DNA from: Vibrio ouci
GTDB lineage: Bacteria > Pseudomonadota > Gammaproteobacteria > Enterobacterales > Vibrionaceae
Length of the DNA: 64,000 nucleotides
Assembly: GCF_004551525.1 (NCBI RefSeq)
Contig: NZ_SATR01000013.1
Span: 58,785-122,784 of the forward strand
Direction: 5' to 3'
Position numbers and translations under genes: made by a program. Positions 1 through 9,503 of this stretch are shown here, piece after piece (the first letter of the stretch is position 1; every line of letters begins with the position of its first letter). The notes below the pieces were generated by a model. It was not told the DNA's origin. It saw only the letters and a list, made by a program, of their open reading frames with translations, and did no database searches.

Positions 1-106
1 AGAGCAGCTTGAACGTTGGTTAGCTCGCCAAGAAAGCTCGATTCTCCATGCCATGGAGCAAACACGAGTGATCTGTATCGAAGCTGAACCTTATTGGCAG
101 GACTAA
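1..106 (+). CDS. C-terminal fragment of an unidentified protein
   Basis: An open frame enters from the left edge (codons in phase with base 2) and stops at TAA 104-106. The visible 34 residues contain WLARQESS and end EAEPYWQD. The stop is followed at once by a terminator hairpin, which supports a real gene end. In E. coli the gene upstream of glnE is ygiF (CYTH-CHAD inorganic triphosphatase), so a ygiF-type protein is possible, but the fragment is too short for me to confirm that. Confidence 0.5.
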   Translation, partial: EQLERWLARQESSILHAMEQTRVICIEAEPYWQD

Positions 107-120
107 CAGCCAGTGAATTA

Positions 121-148
121 AAATGGGAGCCTTAGGGCTCCCGTTTTG
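121..148. terminator. bidirectional terminator between the fragment gene and the K+ channel gene
   Basis: The stem GGGAGCC (125-131) pairs with GGCTCCC (136-142) around the loop TTAG, with A-rich sequence before and GTTTTG after. The stop codon of the minus-strand channel gene lies in the loop, so the convergent genes share the structure. Confidence 0.75.
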
Positions 149-902
149 TATTGCTCTCTTTTTGTCTTTCTAGTCTATCTAAGCGCGTTAATATTTCGTC
201 TTGTTTTTCAACCAGCTCTTGCAGTAGGCGTTCTTTGTTTTCTGAACGGGTGGTTTGTACTTTCGATGGCGAGGTAATCATCGACGTGACCAGTCCCGAG
301 ATCATACCAAATAAGCCAACACCACAGATGATTAACCCCGCAGCAATAATTCGTCCTGCGTCCGTTACTGGGTAGTGATCACCATAGCCAACGGTAGAAA
401 TCGTTACTAACGCCCACCACATTGCATCACCGCCACTATGAATGTTGGCATCCGGTGATTGACCTTCGAGAAATAGCATCATGCTTGAACCTGCGGTTAA
501 TAGGATCACCATCAGCAGTAAGATCGAAGCCAATGTGGTTTCGTGTTTATTCTTTAGTAATTGCCTAATAACGCTACGGCTTGAGCGAATAACCAAGATC
601 ACTCGCAAAATTGAAAATAGCCGCGCATAGCGCAAAGGTTCGATCATCGGCAGGCTCGCAACAAAGTCGATCCAGTGACGTTTCATAAATTGCACACGAT
701 CTGCAGCGCGGATCAAATCTATGCTCAACTGGAGGATAAATATGCTACAGATAATAAAGTCTAAGCCGATAAGGACTTGTCGAGTTTCTGGGCGCAACGG
801 AAAAAACAACAAGCCTGAGATCACAATTAGCGCCATAAAAGACAAGATTAGTGACAGCAAGCTCATCGGCTTAGTGTCGTCTTTGATATTATTCTTTTTC
901 AT
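132..902 (-). CDS. voltage-gated-type potassium channel protein
   Basis: This predicted inner-membrane K+ channel has 256 residues. From the N-terminus there are S1- and S2-like hydrophobic helices, a stretch with spaced arginines resembling S3/S4 (RYARLFSILRVILVIRSSRS), S5, a pore loop carrying the K+ selectivity filter TVGYGD, S6, and a charged C-terminal heptad-like segment (NKERLLQELVEKQDEILTRLDRL) likely to form a coiled coil that assembles subunits. The ATG at 902 was chosen because the longer frame begins at a TTG 13 codons upstream without a better ribosome site. It is convergent with the gene at the left edge and divergent from the chemoreceptor gene. The family assignment is secure from the filter; gating stimulus and physiological role are unknown. 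Confidence 0.85.
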   Translation of the reverse strand: MKKNNIKDDTKPMSLLSLILSFMALIVISGLLFFPLRPETRQVLIGLDFIICSIFILQLSIDLIRAADRVQFMKRHWIDFVASLPMIEPLRYARLFSILRVILVIRSSRSVIRQLLKNKHETTLASILLLMVILLTAGSSMMLFLEGQSPDANIHSGGDAMWWALVTISTVGYGDHYPVTDAGRIIAAGLIICGVGLFGMISGLVTSMITSPSKVQTTRSENKERLLQELVEKQDEILTRLDRLERQKESNTKREP

Positions 903-1011
903 ACGAGGCTCGAAATAAATAACAAATACCTTAGATATCAACGGTAGTCGGGCTTAGGTGCCAGATGCGGTTCTAGGCACACAATATATAAGACTTAGTG
1001 GAGAAGTAACA

Positions 1012-2268
1012 ATGACCAAACTGGCATTTAAACCATGGGAGCGAGTGATCACGGATATTCGCTTAGTCCCAAAAATGGTGATGCTAATGGTGTTCAGTAC
1101 CCTGCTGATCATCTCAAAGCAGTTGTGGGATGCGAGCACTTTTTACGATGCCTTATTGGCAGCGACACAAAGTGTAGAAGTTGCTCAAGAGCATTATGAG
1201 GCCTATTTGGTCCAAGTGGCTTGGCAAACAGGATTACTGATAGTGGTGTTTGTCGCACTGCTAATGTTTGCTGCGCGAGTCATGCTTCGCCAAACTCAAT
1301 ACCTGAGTGATTCAATCAGAACAATGGCAGAAAAAGATCTCTCTGTACCAATCGAAATGGTCTGTAAAGATGAGTACGGTGATGTTGCGCGTGAGCTGGA
1401 AAAGACGCGTGTACAACTGCAAGAGATGATCAAGCTACAAGTTGATGCTTCTCAAGAGCTTGCTGGTCTGACAGAGGTAATGACTTTAAGCATGTCAGAG
1501 ACTAAAGAGTCAGCTCAAGAAGAGTTTAATGAGATTGATCAGCTTGCGACTGCAATGAGTGAAATGACCTCTACGGTACAAACGGTCGCTGACCATGCGC
1601 AAAATGCCTCAACGTTAACAGAGCAGGCCTCAACGCAAGCAGCGACAGGTCAACGTTTTGTCCAAGATACCGTGCAAAAAATCAGTGAGTTATCGAAAGA
1701 TATTTCTGCATCAGCCCAAGCGGTTAATGAAGTCGAAGACAGTGTTGGTTCAATTGGTAGTGTGGTGGGCACCATCCAAGGTATTTCTGAGCAAACTAAC
1801 TTACTGGCATTAAACGCAGCGATTGAAGCAGCACGTGCTGGTGAGGCGGGTCGCGGCTTTGCCGTGGTTGCTGATGAAGTACGTAACCTAGCTCAGCGTA
1901 CCCAGCAGGCAACGGTTGAGATTCAAGATATGATCACTAAGCTGCAAACTAGCGCGAATTCAGCGGTAGAGCTGATGGAAAAGAGTGTGGTTGAGGCCGC
2001 AGAGGGCGTTGATCTTGTGACCAATGCAGGCAGCGAGTTAGATGGCATTGTTGGTCAGGTTAATCAGATCAATGACATGAACTTCCAAATTGCTACTGCG
2101 GCAGGTCAGCAAAGCAGCGTCGCAGAAGAGATGAACCTGAATCTAACCAATGTTCGCGAGTTGGTTGAAGCCTCTGTAACGGTAGTATCAGAGCTGTTAG
2201 AAACGTCTGAACTAATGCAGCAAAATGCCGAAGAGCTAGATAAGAAGATTACCTCGTTCCGAGTCTGA
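1012..2268 (+). CDS. methyl-accepting chemotaxis protein with a very short periplasmic loop
   Basis: This chemoreceptor of 418 residues signals to CheA/CheW. There are two transmembrane helices (about residues 22-38 and 73-92) separated by only about 34 residues, a HAMP-like segment (about 93-140), a long helical region, and the signalling hairpin with the highly conserved [19 protein letters not shown] and [15 protein letters not shown]. The ATG at 1012 has a good GGAGA site seven bases upstream; an in-frame upstream extension lacks one. The C-terminus has no NWETF-type CheR/CheB tether. The loop is too small for a dCache or four-helix ligand domain, so sensing through the membrane, HAMP or a partner protein is inferred. 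It stands alone and is closed by its own terminator. Confidence 0.9.
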   Translation: MTKLAFKPWERVITDIRLVPKMVMLMVFSTLLIISKQLWDASTFYDALLAATQSVEVAQEHYEAYLVQVAWQTGLLIVVFVALLMFAARVMLRQTQYLSDSIRTMAEKDLSVPIEMVCKDEYGDVARELEKTRVQLQEMIKLQVDASQELAGLTEVMTLSMSETKESAQEEFNEIDQLATAMSEMTSTVQTVADHAQNASTLTEQASTQAATGQRFVQDTVQKISELSKDISASAQAVNEVEDSVGSIGSVVGTIQGISEQTNLLALNAAIEAARAGEAGRGFAVVADEVRNLAQRTQQATVEIQDMITKLQTSANSAVELMEKSVVEAAEGVDLVTNAGSELDGIVGQVNQINDMNFQIATAAGQQSSVAEEMNLNLTNVRELVEASVTVVSELLETSELMQQNAEELDKKITSFRV

Positions 2269-2292
2269 TAATTGGCTAACTCTTTAATAATG

Positions 2293-2321
2293 CGCCCACT
2301 AATTGCTAGTGGGCGTTTTTT
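2293..2321 (+). terminator. rho-independent terminator after the MCP gene
   Basis: The perfect nine-base stem CGCCCACTA (2293-2301) and TAGTGGGCG (2307-2315), loop ATTGC, is followed by six T. Confidence 0.9.
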
Positions 2322-2386
2322 ATTGGTTTAAGTCTGGTATAAATAGTCCATAACCTTTCAAAGGCTTATCGAAACAAGGAAGAATC

Positions 2387-5227
2387 ATGCAATTGCCCCA
2401 GCAGCTCACGCCCATCTCTCATGCCGCACTAGAATCTCTTTTTGAATCGGATGCACTTTCTCATTGGTCTGAATCGACCTTGGAACAGCTTCGCTATGTG
2501 GCGGGTTTAAGTAAGTTTGTTGCCGACACATTATCCAGTGATGGGCAGCTGCAACAACAACTACCTGAGATGCTACAGGCTGAAACGCGTTGTGACAGTT
2601 ACCGTGAGCGTTTGGCAGAGCAGTTGGCTGGCTGCAGTGATGAAATGCAAGGTCATCGAGTGTTACGTCAGTTTCGTAACCGTGAGGTGGTCTATATTGC
2701 GTGGCGTGATTTTACCGCGACTTGGACTTTAGAAGAGAGCTTAACGCACCTTTCTCAGCTCGCTGAAGCGATGATCTTTGAAACCTATCAATGGCAATAC
2801 AAGATTTGTTGTGAGCAGTGGGGAACACCGACCAATGCCGCTGGTGAAGCGCAGCCAATGTTGATTATTGGTATGGGTAAATTAGGTGGTGGGGAGCTTA
2901 ACTTCTCGTCGGACATTGATTTGATTTTTACCTACCCAGAAAATGGTGAAACTGAAGGGGCGCGTCGTAGTATTGCCAATGCTCAGTTCTTTACCCGCCT
3001 TGGTCAACGAATTATTAAAGCGCTTGATCAGCAGACCTTTGACGGTTTCTGTTATCGAGTCGACATGCGACTGCGTCCATTTGGTGATAGCGGTCCACTG
3101 GTGATGAGCTACGCAGCACTAGAAGATTACTACCAAGAGCAAGGGCGCGATTGGGAACGCTACGCGATGATCAAAGCGCGTGTAATGGGGCGTGAAATGT
3201 ACCCGGAATACCAAGAGTTGCGTCAAATGCTGCGCCCATTTGTTTTCCGCCGTTATATCGACTTTAGCGCTATCCAATCTCTGCGTCGGATGAAATCGAT
3301 GATCAGTAGTGAGGTTCGTCGCCGAGGGTTAAGTAACAACATCAAACTCGGCGCAGGTGGTATTCGTGAAATTGAATTTATCGCCCAGGTGTTTCAGCTA
3401 ATCCGTGGTGGTCGTGAGCCAAGCTTGCGTCAAAGAGGGCTGCTTGAAACCATTGATGCGATTGAAGAGTTAGAGCAGTTGACTGCGCAAGAGACACAGC
3501 ACTTACGCCAAGCTTATAAATTCTTGCGTCGACTGGAAAACTTACTCCAAGCCATGGCTGACAAGCAAACGCAAACCTTGCCCGAGTGTGACACCGAGCA
3601 ACTGCAACTTGCCGTAGCGATGGGTTATCAGCAATGGGAACAATTGATTGCTGATGTTCAAACTCATATGGCCAATGTACATGCGGTGTTTGGTGAGCTG
3701 ATTGGCGACGATGAAGAAGAGCAGCAAGATATCGCTAAACACTTTGTTGAACTGTGGGACATGGCGGCGAAGCAAGATGTGCTTGAGCAAATCCTAGAGA
3801 CAGATATTCAAGCTGAGCAATCGCAGCAAATGGCTGAAACCATCATTCAGTTTAAGAAAGATTTGGCGAAGAAGACCCTTGGACCGCGTGGTCGAGAGGT
3901 GTTGAATCGCTTGATGCCGAAAATCTTTTCTGCAATTTATAGCCACAAAGATGCCCAATTTGGCCTGCCGCGAGTACTGCATTTATTGCATCGCATCGTC
4001 ACGCGGACTACGTATCTAGAGTTGCTTGATGAGCATCAGGCGGCATTGATTCAATTGGTTCGCCTATGTACCGCGAGCCCAATGATTTCAGAGCAACTTG
4101 GTCGTTATCCGATCTTACTGGATGAGTTGATTGACCCGCAGCAGCTTTATAATCCAATTCCACTCGAAAGTTACCAAAGTGAGCTGAGAGACTTTCTTGC
4201 CCGTATCCCGGAAGATGATATGGAGCAGCAAATGGAAGCACTGCGTCAGTTTAAGCAGATATGTATCTTACGTATCGCTGCCGCGGATATCGCAGGTGTG
4301 CTGCCAGTGATGAAAGTAAGTGATCACTTAACCTATCTCGCTGAAGCTATCGTCGAGTCAGTAGTTGGCCAAGCTTGGCTGCAAATGACCGAGAAATATG
4401 GCGTTCCTTCTCATTTGAAAGACCGTGAAGGAAAAGGTTTTGCGGTTATCGGATATGGCAAAGTCGGCGGTTGGGAGCTGGGTTACAACTCAGATCTCGA
4501 CATTGTATTTATGCACGATAGCCCGGTTCACTCTTATACTGATGGCAAGAAAGAGATCGACGCGCGTCAGTTCTACTTAAGACTTGCGCAGCGCATTATC
4601 CATATTTTCTCTACTCGTACCGCATCCGGTACACTGTATGAAGTGGATACTCGCCTACGTCCATCGGGAGCGTCAGGGTTATTGGTTAGCCCAACGGATG
4701 CCTTTGATGAGTACCAACGCCAAGATGCTTGGACTTGGGAGCATCAAGCTCTGGTTCGTGCACGGATGATTTACGGTGATGCTCCTCTGCAGCAAGCATT
4801 TGCTAAAACTCGCCATGAAATACTTACTTTGGTGCGTGATGAGGAAAAGCTGGTTAAAGACGTCTCAGAAATGCGCGTAAAAATGCGTGACCATTTAGGT
4901 GGTAAGAAAGCGGGGCGCTTTATGCTTAAGCAAGACCCAGGTGGCATTACCGATGTTGAGTTTTTAGCCCAATACTTGGTACTACGTCATAGTCATGAAA
5001 AGCCTAAACTGACGCGCTGGAGTGATAATGTACGTATTTTTGAATCCATGATGGCGCAAGGGATTATGGAAGAGGGTGCCGCGATGGCACTGACTCATGC
5101 CTATACCAGCATGCGCGATCAAATCCACCACCGCAACTTACTCAACCTAGATGCGGATGTGGCGGAAGAAAAATTTGTCAGCGAGCGCGAGCTTGTGATG
5201 AAACTATGGCACGAGTGGTTAGAATAA
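2387..5227 (+). CDS. glnE: bifunctional glutamine synthetase adenylyltransferase / adenylyl-removing enzyme
   Basis: GlnE adds AMP to, and phosphorolytically removes AMP from, a tyrosine on each glutamine synthetase subunit under control of PII and glutamine. The protein has 946 residues, the length of the E. coli enzyme. It carries two nucleotidyltransferase domains: the N-terminal deadenylylase with GMGKLGGGELNFSSDIDLIF near residues 160-182, and the C-terminal adenylyltransferase with GYGKVGGWELGYNSDLDIVF near 687-707, each followed by a helical linker domain. An AAGGAAG ribosome site precedes the ATG. hldE follows 52 bases downstream on the same strand, as in E. coli, and the two are probably co-transcribed. 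Confidence 0.97.
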   Translation: MQLPQQLTPISHAALESLFESDALSHWSESTLEQLRYVAGLSKFVADTLSSDGQLQQQLPEMLQAETRCDSYRERLAEQLAGCSDEMQGHRVLRQFRNREVVYIAWRDFTATWTLEESLTHLSQLAEAMIFETYQWQYKICCEQWGTPTNAAGEAQPMLIIGMGKLGGGELNFSSDIDLIFTYPENGETEGARRSIANAQFFTRLGQRIIKALDQQTFDGFCYRVDMRLRPFGDSGPLVMSYAALEDYYQEQGRDWERYAMIKARVMGREMYPEYQELRQMLRPFVFRRYIDFSAIQSLRRMKSMISSEVRRRGLSNNIKLGAGGIREIEFIAQVFQLIRGGREPSLRQRGLLETIDAIEELEQLTAQETQHLRQAYKFLRRLENLLQAMADKQTQTLPECDTEQLQLAVAMGYQQWEQLIADVQTHMANVHAVFGELIGDDEEEQQDIAKHFVELWDMAAKQDVLEQILETDIQAEQSQQMAETIIQFKKDLAKKTLGPRGREVLNRLMPKIFSAIYSHKDAQFGLPRVLHLLHRIVTRTTYLELLDEHQAALIQLVRLCTASPMISEQLGRYPILLDELIDPQQLYNPIPLESYQSELRDFLARIPEDDMEQQMEALRQFKQICILRIAAADIAGVLPVMKVSDHLTYLAEAIVESVVGQAWLQMTEKYGVPSHLKDREGKGFAVIGYGKVGGWELGYNSDLDIVFMHDSPVHSYTDGKKEIDARQFYLRLAQRIIHIFSTRTASGTLYEVDTRLRPSGASGLLVSPTDAFDEYQRQDAWTWEHQALVRARMIYGDAPLQQAFAKTRHEILTLVRDEEKLVKDVSEMRVKMRDHLGGKKAGRFMLKQDPGGITDVEFLAQYLVLRHSHEKPKLTRWSDNVRIFESMMAQGIMEEGAAMALTHAYTSMRDQIHHRNLLNLDADVAEEKFVSERELVMKLWHEWLE

Positions 5228-5279
5228 CGCTGAACCTTTATGCTAAACTCTTGCCCGAATTAGAATTTGGAGATCCACA

Positions 5280-6710
5280 ATGAAGCCAATCCTACCTAAC
5301 TACAGTGATTCTGGTGTGCTTATCATCGGTGACGTGATGCTTGATCGTTACTGGTATGGCCCAACTGGCCGTATTTCACCTGAAGCGCCTGTGCCTGTAG
5401 TCAAAGTAGAGAATAATGAAGAGCGTCCTGGTGGTGCTGCTAACGTGGCAATGAATATTGCTTCGCTTGGTGGTCACGCTCATATTGTTGGTTTAACAGG
5501 GATTGATGAACCGGCCAAAGCACTCAATGAAACGCTTTCTGCATTGAAAGTAAAATGTGACTTTGTTGGATTACCAAATTATCCAACCATTACTAAATTG
5601 CGTGTAATGAGCCGCGGCCAACAGCTGATCCGCTTAGACTTTGAAGATAAGTTTGAAAATGTGGATGCAGAACTGATCCTTGACCGTATGGAGCAAGCGC
5701 TACCAAAAGTGAAATCAGTGGTGCTATCTGATTACGCGAAGGGTGCACTAGAGCACGTACAACAGTTTATTCAAAAAGCACGTGCAGCCAATGTTCCTGT
5801 GTTTATTGACCCTAAAGGTGCGGACTTCGAGCGTTACCGTGGTGCTACATTGCTGACGCCAAATATGGCTGAATTTGAGCTGGTGGTTGGTAAAGTTAAA
5901 TCAGATCAAGAGTTGGCTGAGAAAGGCCTAGCGCTGATTGAAGAGTTCGACTTTGAAGCGCTGCTAGTGACTCGTAGTGAGCATGGCATGACGCTACTAC
6001 GCCGTGGTCAAGAGCCGTTCCATCTACCGACTCAAGCTAAAGAAGTCTATGACGTAACAGGTGCTGGTGATACGGTTATCTCTGTGCTTGCAGCGTCAGT
6101 GGCAGCAGGCAAGCCGCTTGATGAAGCTTGTGCATTGGCAAACGCGGCAGCAGGCATTGTTGTTGGTAAGCTTGGTACTTCAACGCTATCTACTATTGAA
6201 TTGGCAGAAGCGGTTCATGGTAGCCAAGATACGGATTTTGGCGTGATTGGTGAGCAAGCTCTGATTGAAGCTGTGAAAAAGGCTCAAGCAAAAGGTGAGA
6301 AAGTGGTCATGACTAATGGCTGTTTCGATATCCTGCATGCAGGTCATGTTTCTTACCTTAACCATGCTGCTCAGCTTGGTGATCGCCTAATTGTAGCGGT
6401 TAACACTGATGAGTCTGTGAAGCGTCTTAAAGGGCCTGGTCGTCCAGTTAACCCAACAGATCGCCGTATGGCAGTTCTTGCTGGATTAGGTGCGGTTGAT
6501 TGGGTTGTACCATTTGGTGAAGATACGCCGCAACGCCTAATTTCTGAAGTATTGCCAGACTTACTCGTTAAAGGTGGTGATTACAAACCGGAAGAGATTG
6601 CTGGTGGTAAAGAAGTGATTGCCAATGGCGGTAAAGTTGAAGTACTTAACTTCGAAGATGGTTGTTCAACCACTGAAATCATCGATGCGATTAAAGGTGG
6701 CCGAGGCTAA
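5280..6710 (+). CDS. hldE: bifunctional heptose 7-phosphate kinase / heptose 1-phosphate adenylyltransferase
   Basis: HldE catalyses two steps towards ADP-L-glycero-D-manno-heptose for the lipopolysaccharide inner core. Its 476 residues match the fused enterobacterial form. Residues 1 to about 320 are a ribokinase/PfkB domain with the anion-hole motif DVTGAGDT near 255-262. The rest is a cytidylyltransferase-fold domain with [12 protein letters not shown] near 343-354. The TTGGAG site before the ATG is well placed. It is the last gene of the glnE-hldE unit, followed by two terminators. Confidence 0.97.
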   Translation: MKPILPNYSDSGVLIIGDVMLDRYWYGPTGRISPEAPVPVVKVENNEERPGGAANVAMNIASLGGHAHIVGLTGIDEPAKALNETLSALKVKCDFVGLPNYPTITKLRVMSRGQQLIRLDFEDKFENVDAELILDRMEQALPKVKSVVLSDYAKGALEHVQQFIQKARAANVPVFIDPKGADFERYRGATLLTPNMAEFELVVGKVKSDQELAEKGLALIEEFDFEALLVTRSEHGMTLLRRGQEPFHLPTQAKEVYDVTGAGDTVISVLAASVAAGKPLDEACALANAAAGIVVGKLGTSTLSTIELAEAVHGSQDTDFGVIGEQALIEAVKKAQAKGEKVVMTNGCFDILHAGHVSYLNHAAQLGDRLIVAVNTDESVKRLKGPGRPVNPTDRRMAVLAGLGAVDWVVPFGEDTPQRLISEVLPDLLVKGGDYKPEEIAGGKEVIANGGKVEVLNFEDGCSTTEIIDAIKGGRG

Positions 6711-6729
6711 CCCGAGTTAATCGATATTA

Positions 6730-6755
6730 ATGGTCGCTGATTAGCGGCCATTTTT
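6730..6755 (+). terminator. rho-independent terminator after hldE
   Basis: A TGG-CGCT / AGCG-CCA stem with one internal mismatch and the loop GATT is followed by TTTTT. Confidence 0.8.
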
Positions 6756-6774
6756 GTATCTATAATCTAGATAT

Positions 6775-6804
6775 AAAAAATGGAGCCAGTGGCTCCATTT
6801 TTTT
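6775..6804. terminator. bidirectional terminator between hldE and arcA
   Basis: The stem TGGAGCC / GGCTCCA (6781-6797) has six A on the left and seven T on the right, so it can stop transcription from both sides. It is the only terminator visible for the minus-strand arcA. Confidence 0.9.
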
Positions 6805-6833
6805 ATGAGTAGAAGACTGCTCTTCTAGGTCAC

Positions 6834-7550
6834 TTATTCTTCTAGATCACCACAGAAGCGGTAACCTTCACCGTGAATCGTTGCAATGATTTCTGGTGTA
6901 CCAGAAACTGATTCAAAGTGCTTACGAATACGACGGATTGTTACGTCTACTGTACGATCGTGTGGCTTAAGCTCACGACCAGTCATTTTCTTCAGTAGAT
7001 CTGCACGAGTCTGGATCTTGCCTGGGTTTTCACAGAAGTGAAGTAGGGCACGGAACTCAGAACGTGGCAGTTTGTAACCATCACCGCTTGGGCTTACTAG
7101 CGATCGGCTGTTGATATCTAGTACCCAACCGTTAAATACGTACTTCTCAACGCTGCGTTTCTCTTCACTTACTACGCTTGAATTCATAGAGCGGTTAAGT
7201 AGGTTACGAGCACGGATAGTTAATTCACGTGGGTTGAATGGCTTAGTGATGTAATCATCTGCACCGATTTCTAGACCAAGAATCTTATCAACTTCGTTAT
7301 CACGGCCTGTTAAGAACATTAGCGCAACATTTGCTTGCTCACGCAGTTCGCGAGCTAGCAGTAGACCATTCTTGCCCGGTAGGTTGATGTCCATAATAAC
7401 CAAGTTAACTTGGTTGTCAGACAGCACCTGGTGCATCTCTTCACCGTCACTGGCTTCGAAAACAGCGTATCCCTCTGCTTCAAAAATACTCTTTAGAGTG
7501 TTACGAGTTACTTGCTCATCTTCAACAATAAGAATGTGCGGGGTTTGCAT
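6834..7550 (-). CDS. arcA: response regulator ArcA of the anoxic redox control system
   Basis: ArcA is the DNA-binding partner of ArcB. When phosphorylated it represses respiratory and TCA-cycle genes at low oxygen. The 238 residues are nearly identical to the E. coli protein across the receiver domain (HILIVEDE, phospho-acceptor Asp54 in [21 protein letters not shown]) and carry an OmpR-type winged helix with [15 protein letters not shown] at the C-terminus. The gene is monocistronic on the minus strand with a long upstream region. arcB lies 45 kb away in this window. A perfect FNR-type box sits about 255 bases upstream; E. coli arcA is FNR-activated, but this box may instead serve the divergent gene. 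Confidence 0.98.
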   Translation of the reverse strand: MQTPHILIVEDEQVTRNTLKSIFEAEGYAVFEASDGEEMHQVLSDNQVNLVIMDINLPGKNGLLLARELREQANVALMFLTGRDNEVDKILGLEIGADDYITKPFNPRELTIRARNLLNRSMNSSVVSEEKRSVEKYVFNGWVLDINSRSLVSPSGDGYKLPRSEFRALLHFCENPGKIQTRADLLKKMTGRELKPHDRTVDVTIRRIRKHFESVSGTPEIIATIHGEGYRFCGDLEE

Positions 7551-7877
7551 TGGCGGTACCTAAACTTGTGAAAAATTTGTGCTAATAGAATAAATTCTAG
7601 GCAAAAACATAACATACAGGTAATGTGATGTTGATAATAAACCAAAGCCTGTAAAATTACACTCTCTTTGATCGCCCGCCATCCATGGTGCTTACTTTCT
7701 ACACTTGAGGTCCAAATTCCTCAGTATCCCATTAGTCTTTGAGGCGGATTTTATAATGTTAACAGCATGCTAACAACGTAGAAGTCTTAATTCCAATCAC
7801 TTTGTTGATTTATATCAAGAGTTGGAATGTAACAAATATTAATAGTATCTACTAAATGTAAATTGTTTGGAGGCACC
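7551..7877. promoter_or_regulatory. divergent arcA / DUF3293 intergenic region with a perfect FNR-type box
   Basis: This is 327 bases without a gene. TTGATTTATATCAA at 7805-7818 matches the FNR consensus TTGATNNNNATCAA at all ten specified positions. Its centre is 66 bases before the DUF3293 ATG. For a rightward promoter the -10 would fall near 7841-7848, where there is only a modest candidate (TAGTAT, 7843-7848). A second inverted repeat, TGTTA...TAACA around 7757-7775, lies nearer arcA. I see no convincing arcA core promoter by eye. Confidence 0.7.
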
Positions 7878-8264
7878 ATGATAGATGCTGAGCTATGGCA
7901 AGCCTATTGCGACCCTTACTTCAGTTTTTCTGCGCCGCCTAAAAGTGCCACTTTTGCCATTATTACCGCTTGGAACCCGAGAAGTGTTTGCTTGTCTGAA
8001 AGTGATAATGACCTAAATAATCAACACTTAGCACAAGAAATAGACCATACTTGTTATACTAGTGTGCGAGTTGGCAACCAGAACTTTACTTGGAGTGAGG
8101 CCAGTTTTGCCGTCGATATCAGCCTAGAGCATGCGCTAATTTTAGGCCAAAAGTACCACCAAAATGCGATTTATTACGTAGAAGGAGAGTGGTTGTATTT
8201 AGTCTCCTGCTTAGAAGAACAAAGCAAGGTTTTGCTAGGGAGATGGCAAGATCGATGTAGATAA
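7878..8264 (+). CDS. DUF3293 family protein
   Basis: This is a small soluble protein of 128 residues of unknown function with the DUF3293 pattern: an N-terminal LWQAYCDPYFSF, then FAIITAWNPRS with a following SESDNDLNNQHLAQEI block, and a glycine/tryptophan-containing C-terminal half. The ATG at 7878 was chosen because GGAGG lies four bases upstream; an in-frame TTG at 7863 precedes that site. There is no signal peptide or membrane segment. The rraA paralogue starts 27 bases downstream on the same strand, so the two likely form an operon. The family name is from recognition of the conserved N-terminal pattern, and I know of no established biochemical role. Confidence 0.8.
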   Translation: MIDAELWQAYCDPYFSFSAPPKSATFAIITAWNPRSVCLSESDNDLNNQHLAQEIDHTCYTSVRVGNQNFTWSEASFAVDISLEHALILGQKYHQNAIYYVEGEWLYLVSCLEEQSKVLLGRWQDRCR

Positions 8265-8291
8265 TGGATTTAAGAAGCTCATGGAGGAAAA

Positions 8292-8777
8292 ATGAAAGAT
8301 ATTACACCTGATATTTGTGACAAGCATGAAGACAAAGTGACGCTGCTAGCGCTGCCTCTGCATAGTTTTGGACGCAAGCTCGCCTTTTACGGCGAAATTG
8401 TTACGGTACGTTGCTATCACGATAATTCCAAAGTACGTGAGATGCTTAGCCAAGACGGTACTGGGAAAGTGTTGGTTGTTGATGGCCATGGTTCGTGTCA
8501 AAAGGCGTTATTGGGTGACCAACTTGCCATTCTGGCTATCGATAATAATTGGGAAGGTGTCATTGTAAATGGTGCGGTGAGAGACGTGGCAGCCATGTCG
8601 GAAATGGAACTCGGTATCAAAGCACTTGGAACTAACCCATTTAAGACTGAGAAGCGTGGGGTCGGCGAAGTGAATGTGACTCTCACAATCCACAATCAAA
8701 TGATTCAACCTGGAGATTACATTTACGCTGATTGGAATGGTGTATTAATGTCAACCGAGTTATTGGACTGGAGCTAA
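8292..8777 (+). CDS. rraA: RraA-family protein (RNase E regulator type, probably the second Vibrio paralogue)
   Basis: RraA proteins are ring-shaped trimers that bind RNase E and inhibit mRNA decay; relatives are metal-dependent aldolases. The 161 residues include [32 protein letters not shown] and [12 protein letters not shown], the family core. It differs clearly from E. coli RraA: the stretch before GAVR and the segment [15 protein letters not shown] are divergent, and the locus is beside DUF3293 rather than menA. Vibrios are known to carry two RraA proteins, and I infer this is the non-menA copy. GGAGG precedes the ATG. The stop overlaps the stop of the convergent downstream gene by four bases. 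Confidence 0.82.
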   Translation: MKDITPDICDKHEDKVTLLALPLHSFGRKLAFYGEIVTVRCYHDNSKVREMLSQDGTGKVLVVDGHGSCQKALLGDQLAILAIDNNWEGVIVNGAVRDVAAMSEMELGIKALGTNPFKTEKRGVGEVNVTLTIHNQMIQPGDYIYADWNGVLMSTELLDWS

Positions 8778-9235
8778 AAGCGAAAGCCTAAACCTACCTC
8801 AACCCCTTTTTGCCACTCTTGATAATCGAGAGTGGCATGAATGTCCAAGTTTTCCGTTAGCTTTAAGCGGCTTGAAACTTCTGCAGAAAGGCTTTTCTCT
8901 TTGCCGTCTTCAACACTTTCTTCGCTCGAAGAGTGCAACATACTTTGAACCGATACTCTTGGTGTCACTTGGTAGCTTACGCCACTCAAGAAGCCCGTTT
9001 CATTGATCTTATCGCTATTGTTTAGACGCGCACCAACATAAAGATCAATGCTATCGAATACATTGTATGAGTAACCACCATCAACCTTCCAAGAATCAAA
9101 ATCGCGTTGATCACTTTCACTGGAAATAAAGATCTTATGCGGTGAGGTATGTTGCTGAGATGGTAATGGAGGAAGCTCCGTGGCAAGTAGTGGACAGGCG
9201 AAAGCAAGCGCTGACAGGCTTAATATTATTTTCAT
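8774..9235 (-). CDS. small exported outer-membrane-barrel-like protein of unknown function
   Basis: This is a 153-residue protein with a typical signal peptide ([20 protein letters not shown], cleavage probably near residue 18-19). The mature part alternates polar and hydrophobic residues in short strands ([45 protein letters not shown]) and ends VEVGLGFRF, with a terminal Phe as in outer-membrane beta-barrels. About six to eight strands would fit. The AAGGAGCGG site before the ATG is good. It is convergent with rraA and divergent from the threonine operon. I do not recognise a named family. Confidence 0.7.
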   Translation of the reverse strand: MKIILSLSALAFACPLLATELPPLPSQQHTSPHKIFISSESDQRDFDSWKVDGGYSYNVFDSIDLYVGARLNNSDKINETGFLSGVSYQVTPRVSVQSMLHSSSEESVEDGKEKSLSAEVSSRLKLTENLDIHATLDYQEWQKGVEVGLGFRF

Positions 9236-9301
9236 TTGCCGCTCCTTGCTTGTTTTTTGTCCACTGCGTTTGTAATTAAAGCATAAAACGAATGAACTAG
9301 T

Positions 9302-9434
9302 AGTAACTTTTATATAGCAAAAAGTTATTATGATATGTGCTTATGGTTTCATTGGTCGGTTAAATAGATTTGTTACTTAAGTTTTATTTGTGAATGCGAG
9401 TAAAACGGAGTGTGAACAAAAAATAGTAACTTTT
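9302..9434. repeat. repeated AGTAACTTTT motifs upstream of thrL
   Basis: AGTAACTTTT occurs at 9302-9311 and again at 9425-9434, and a near-complement (AAAAGTTATT, 9320-9329) faces the first copy to form an inverted repeat. The second direct copy ends two bases before the candidate thr -35. These could be operator sites for the thr operon or the divergent barrel gene. Confidence 0.4.
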
Positions 9435-9436
9435 CA

Positions 9437-9465
9437 TTGACGCAAGGATGAAAAATAGGTTAAAC
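9437..9465 (+). promoter_or_regulatory. candidate threonine operon promoter
   Basis: A near-consensus -35 TTGACG (9437-9442) is followed after 17 bases by a weak -10 TTAAAC (9460-9465). A start near 9472 would give a leader of about 30 bases before thrL. This is by-eye matching only. Confidence 0.4.
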
Positions 9466-9503
9466 GTATGGGTAAGCAAACACATCGTGAAGATAAATAA
9501 AGT

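Noticed and set aside
8498..8708. Minus-strand ORFs within rraA
   Set aside because: They overlap a well-supported conserved gene and show no family features.
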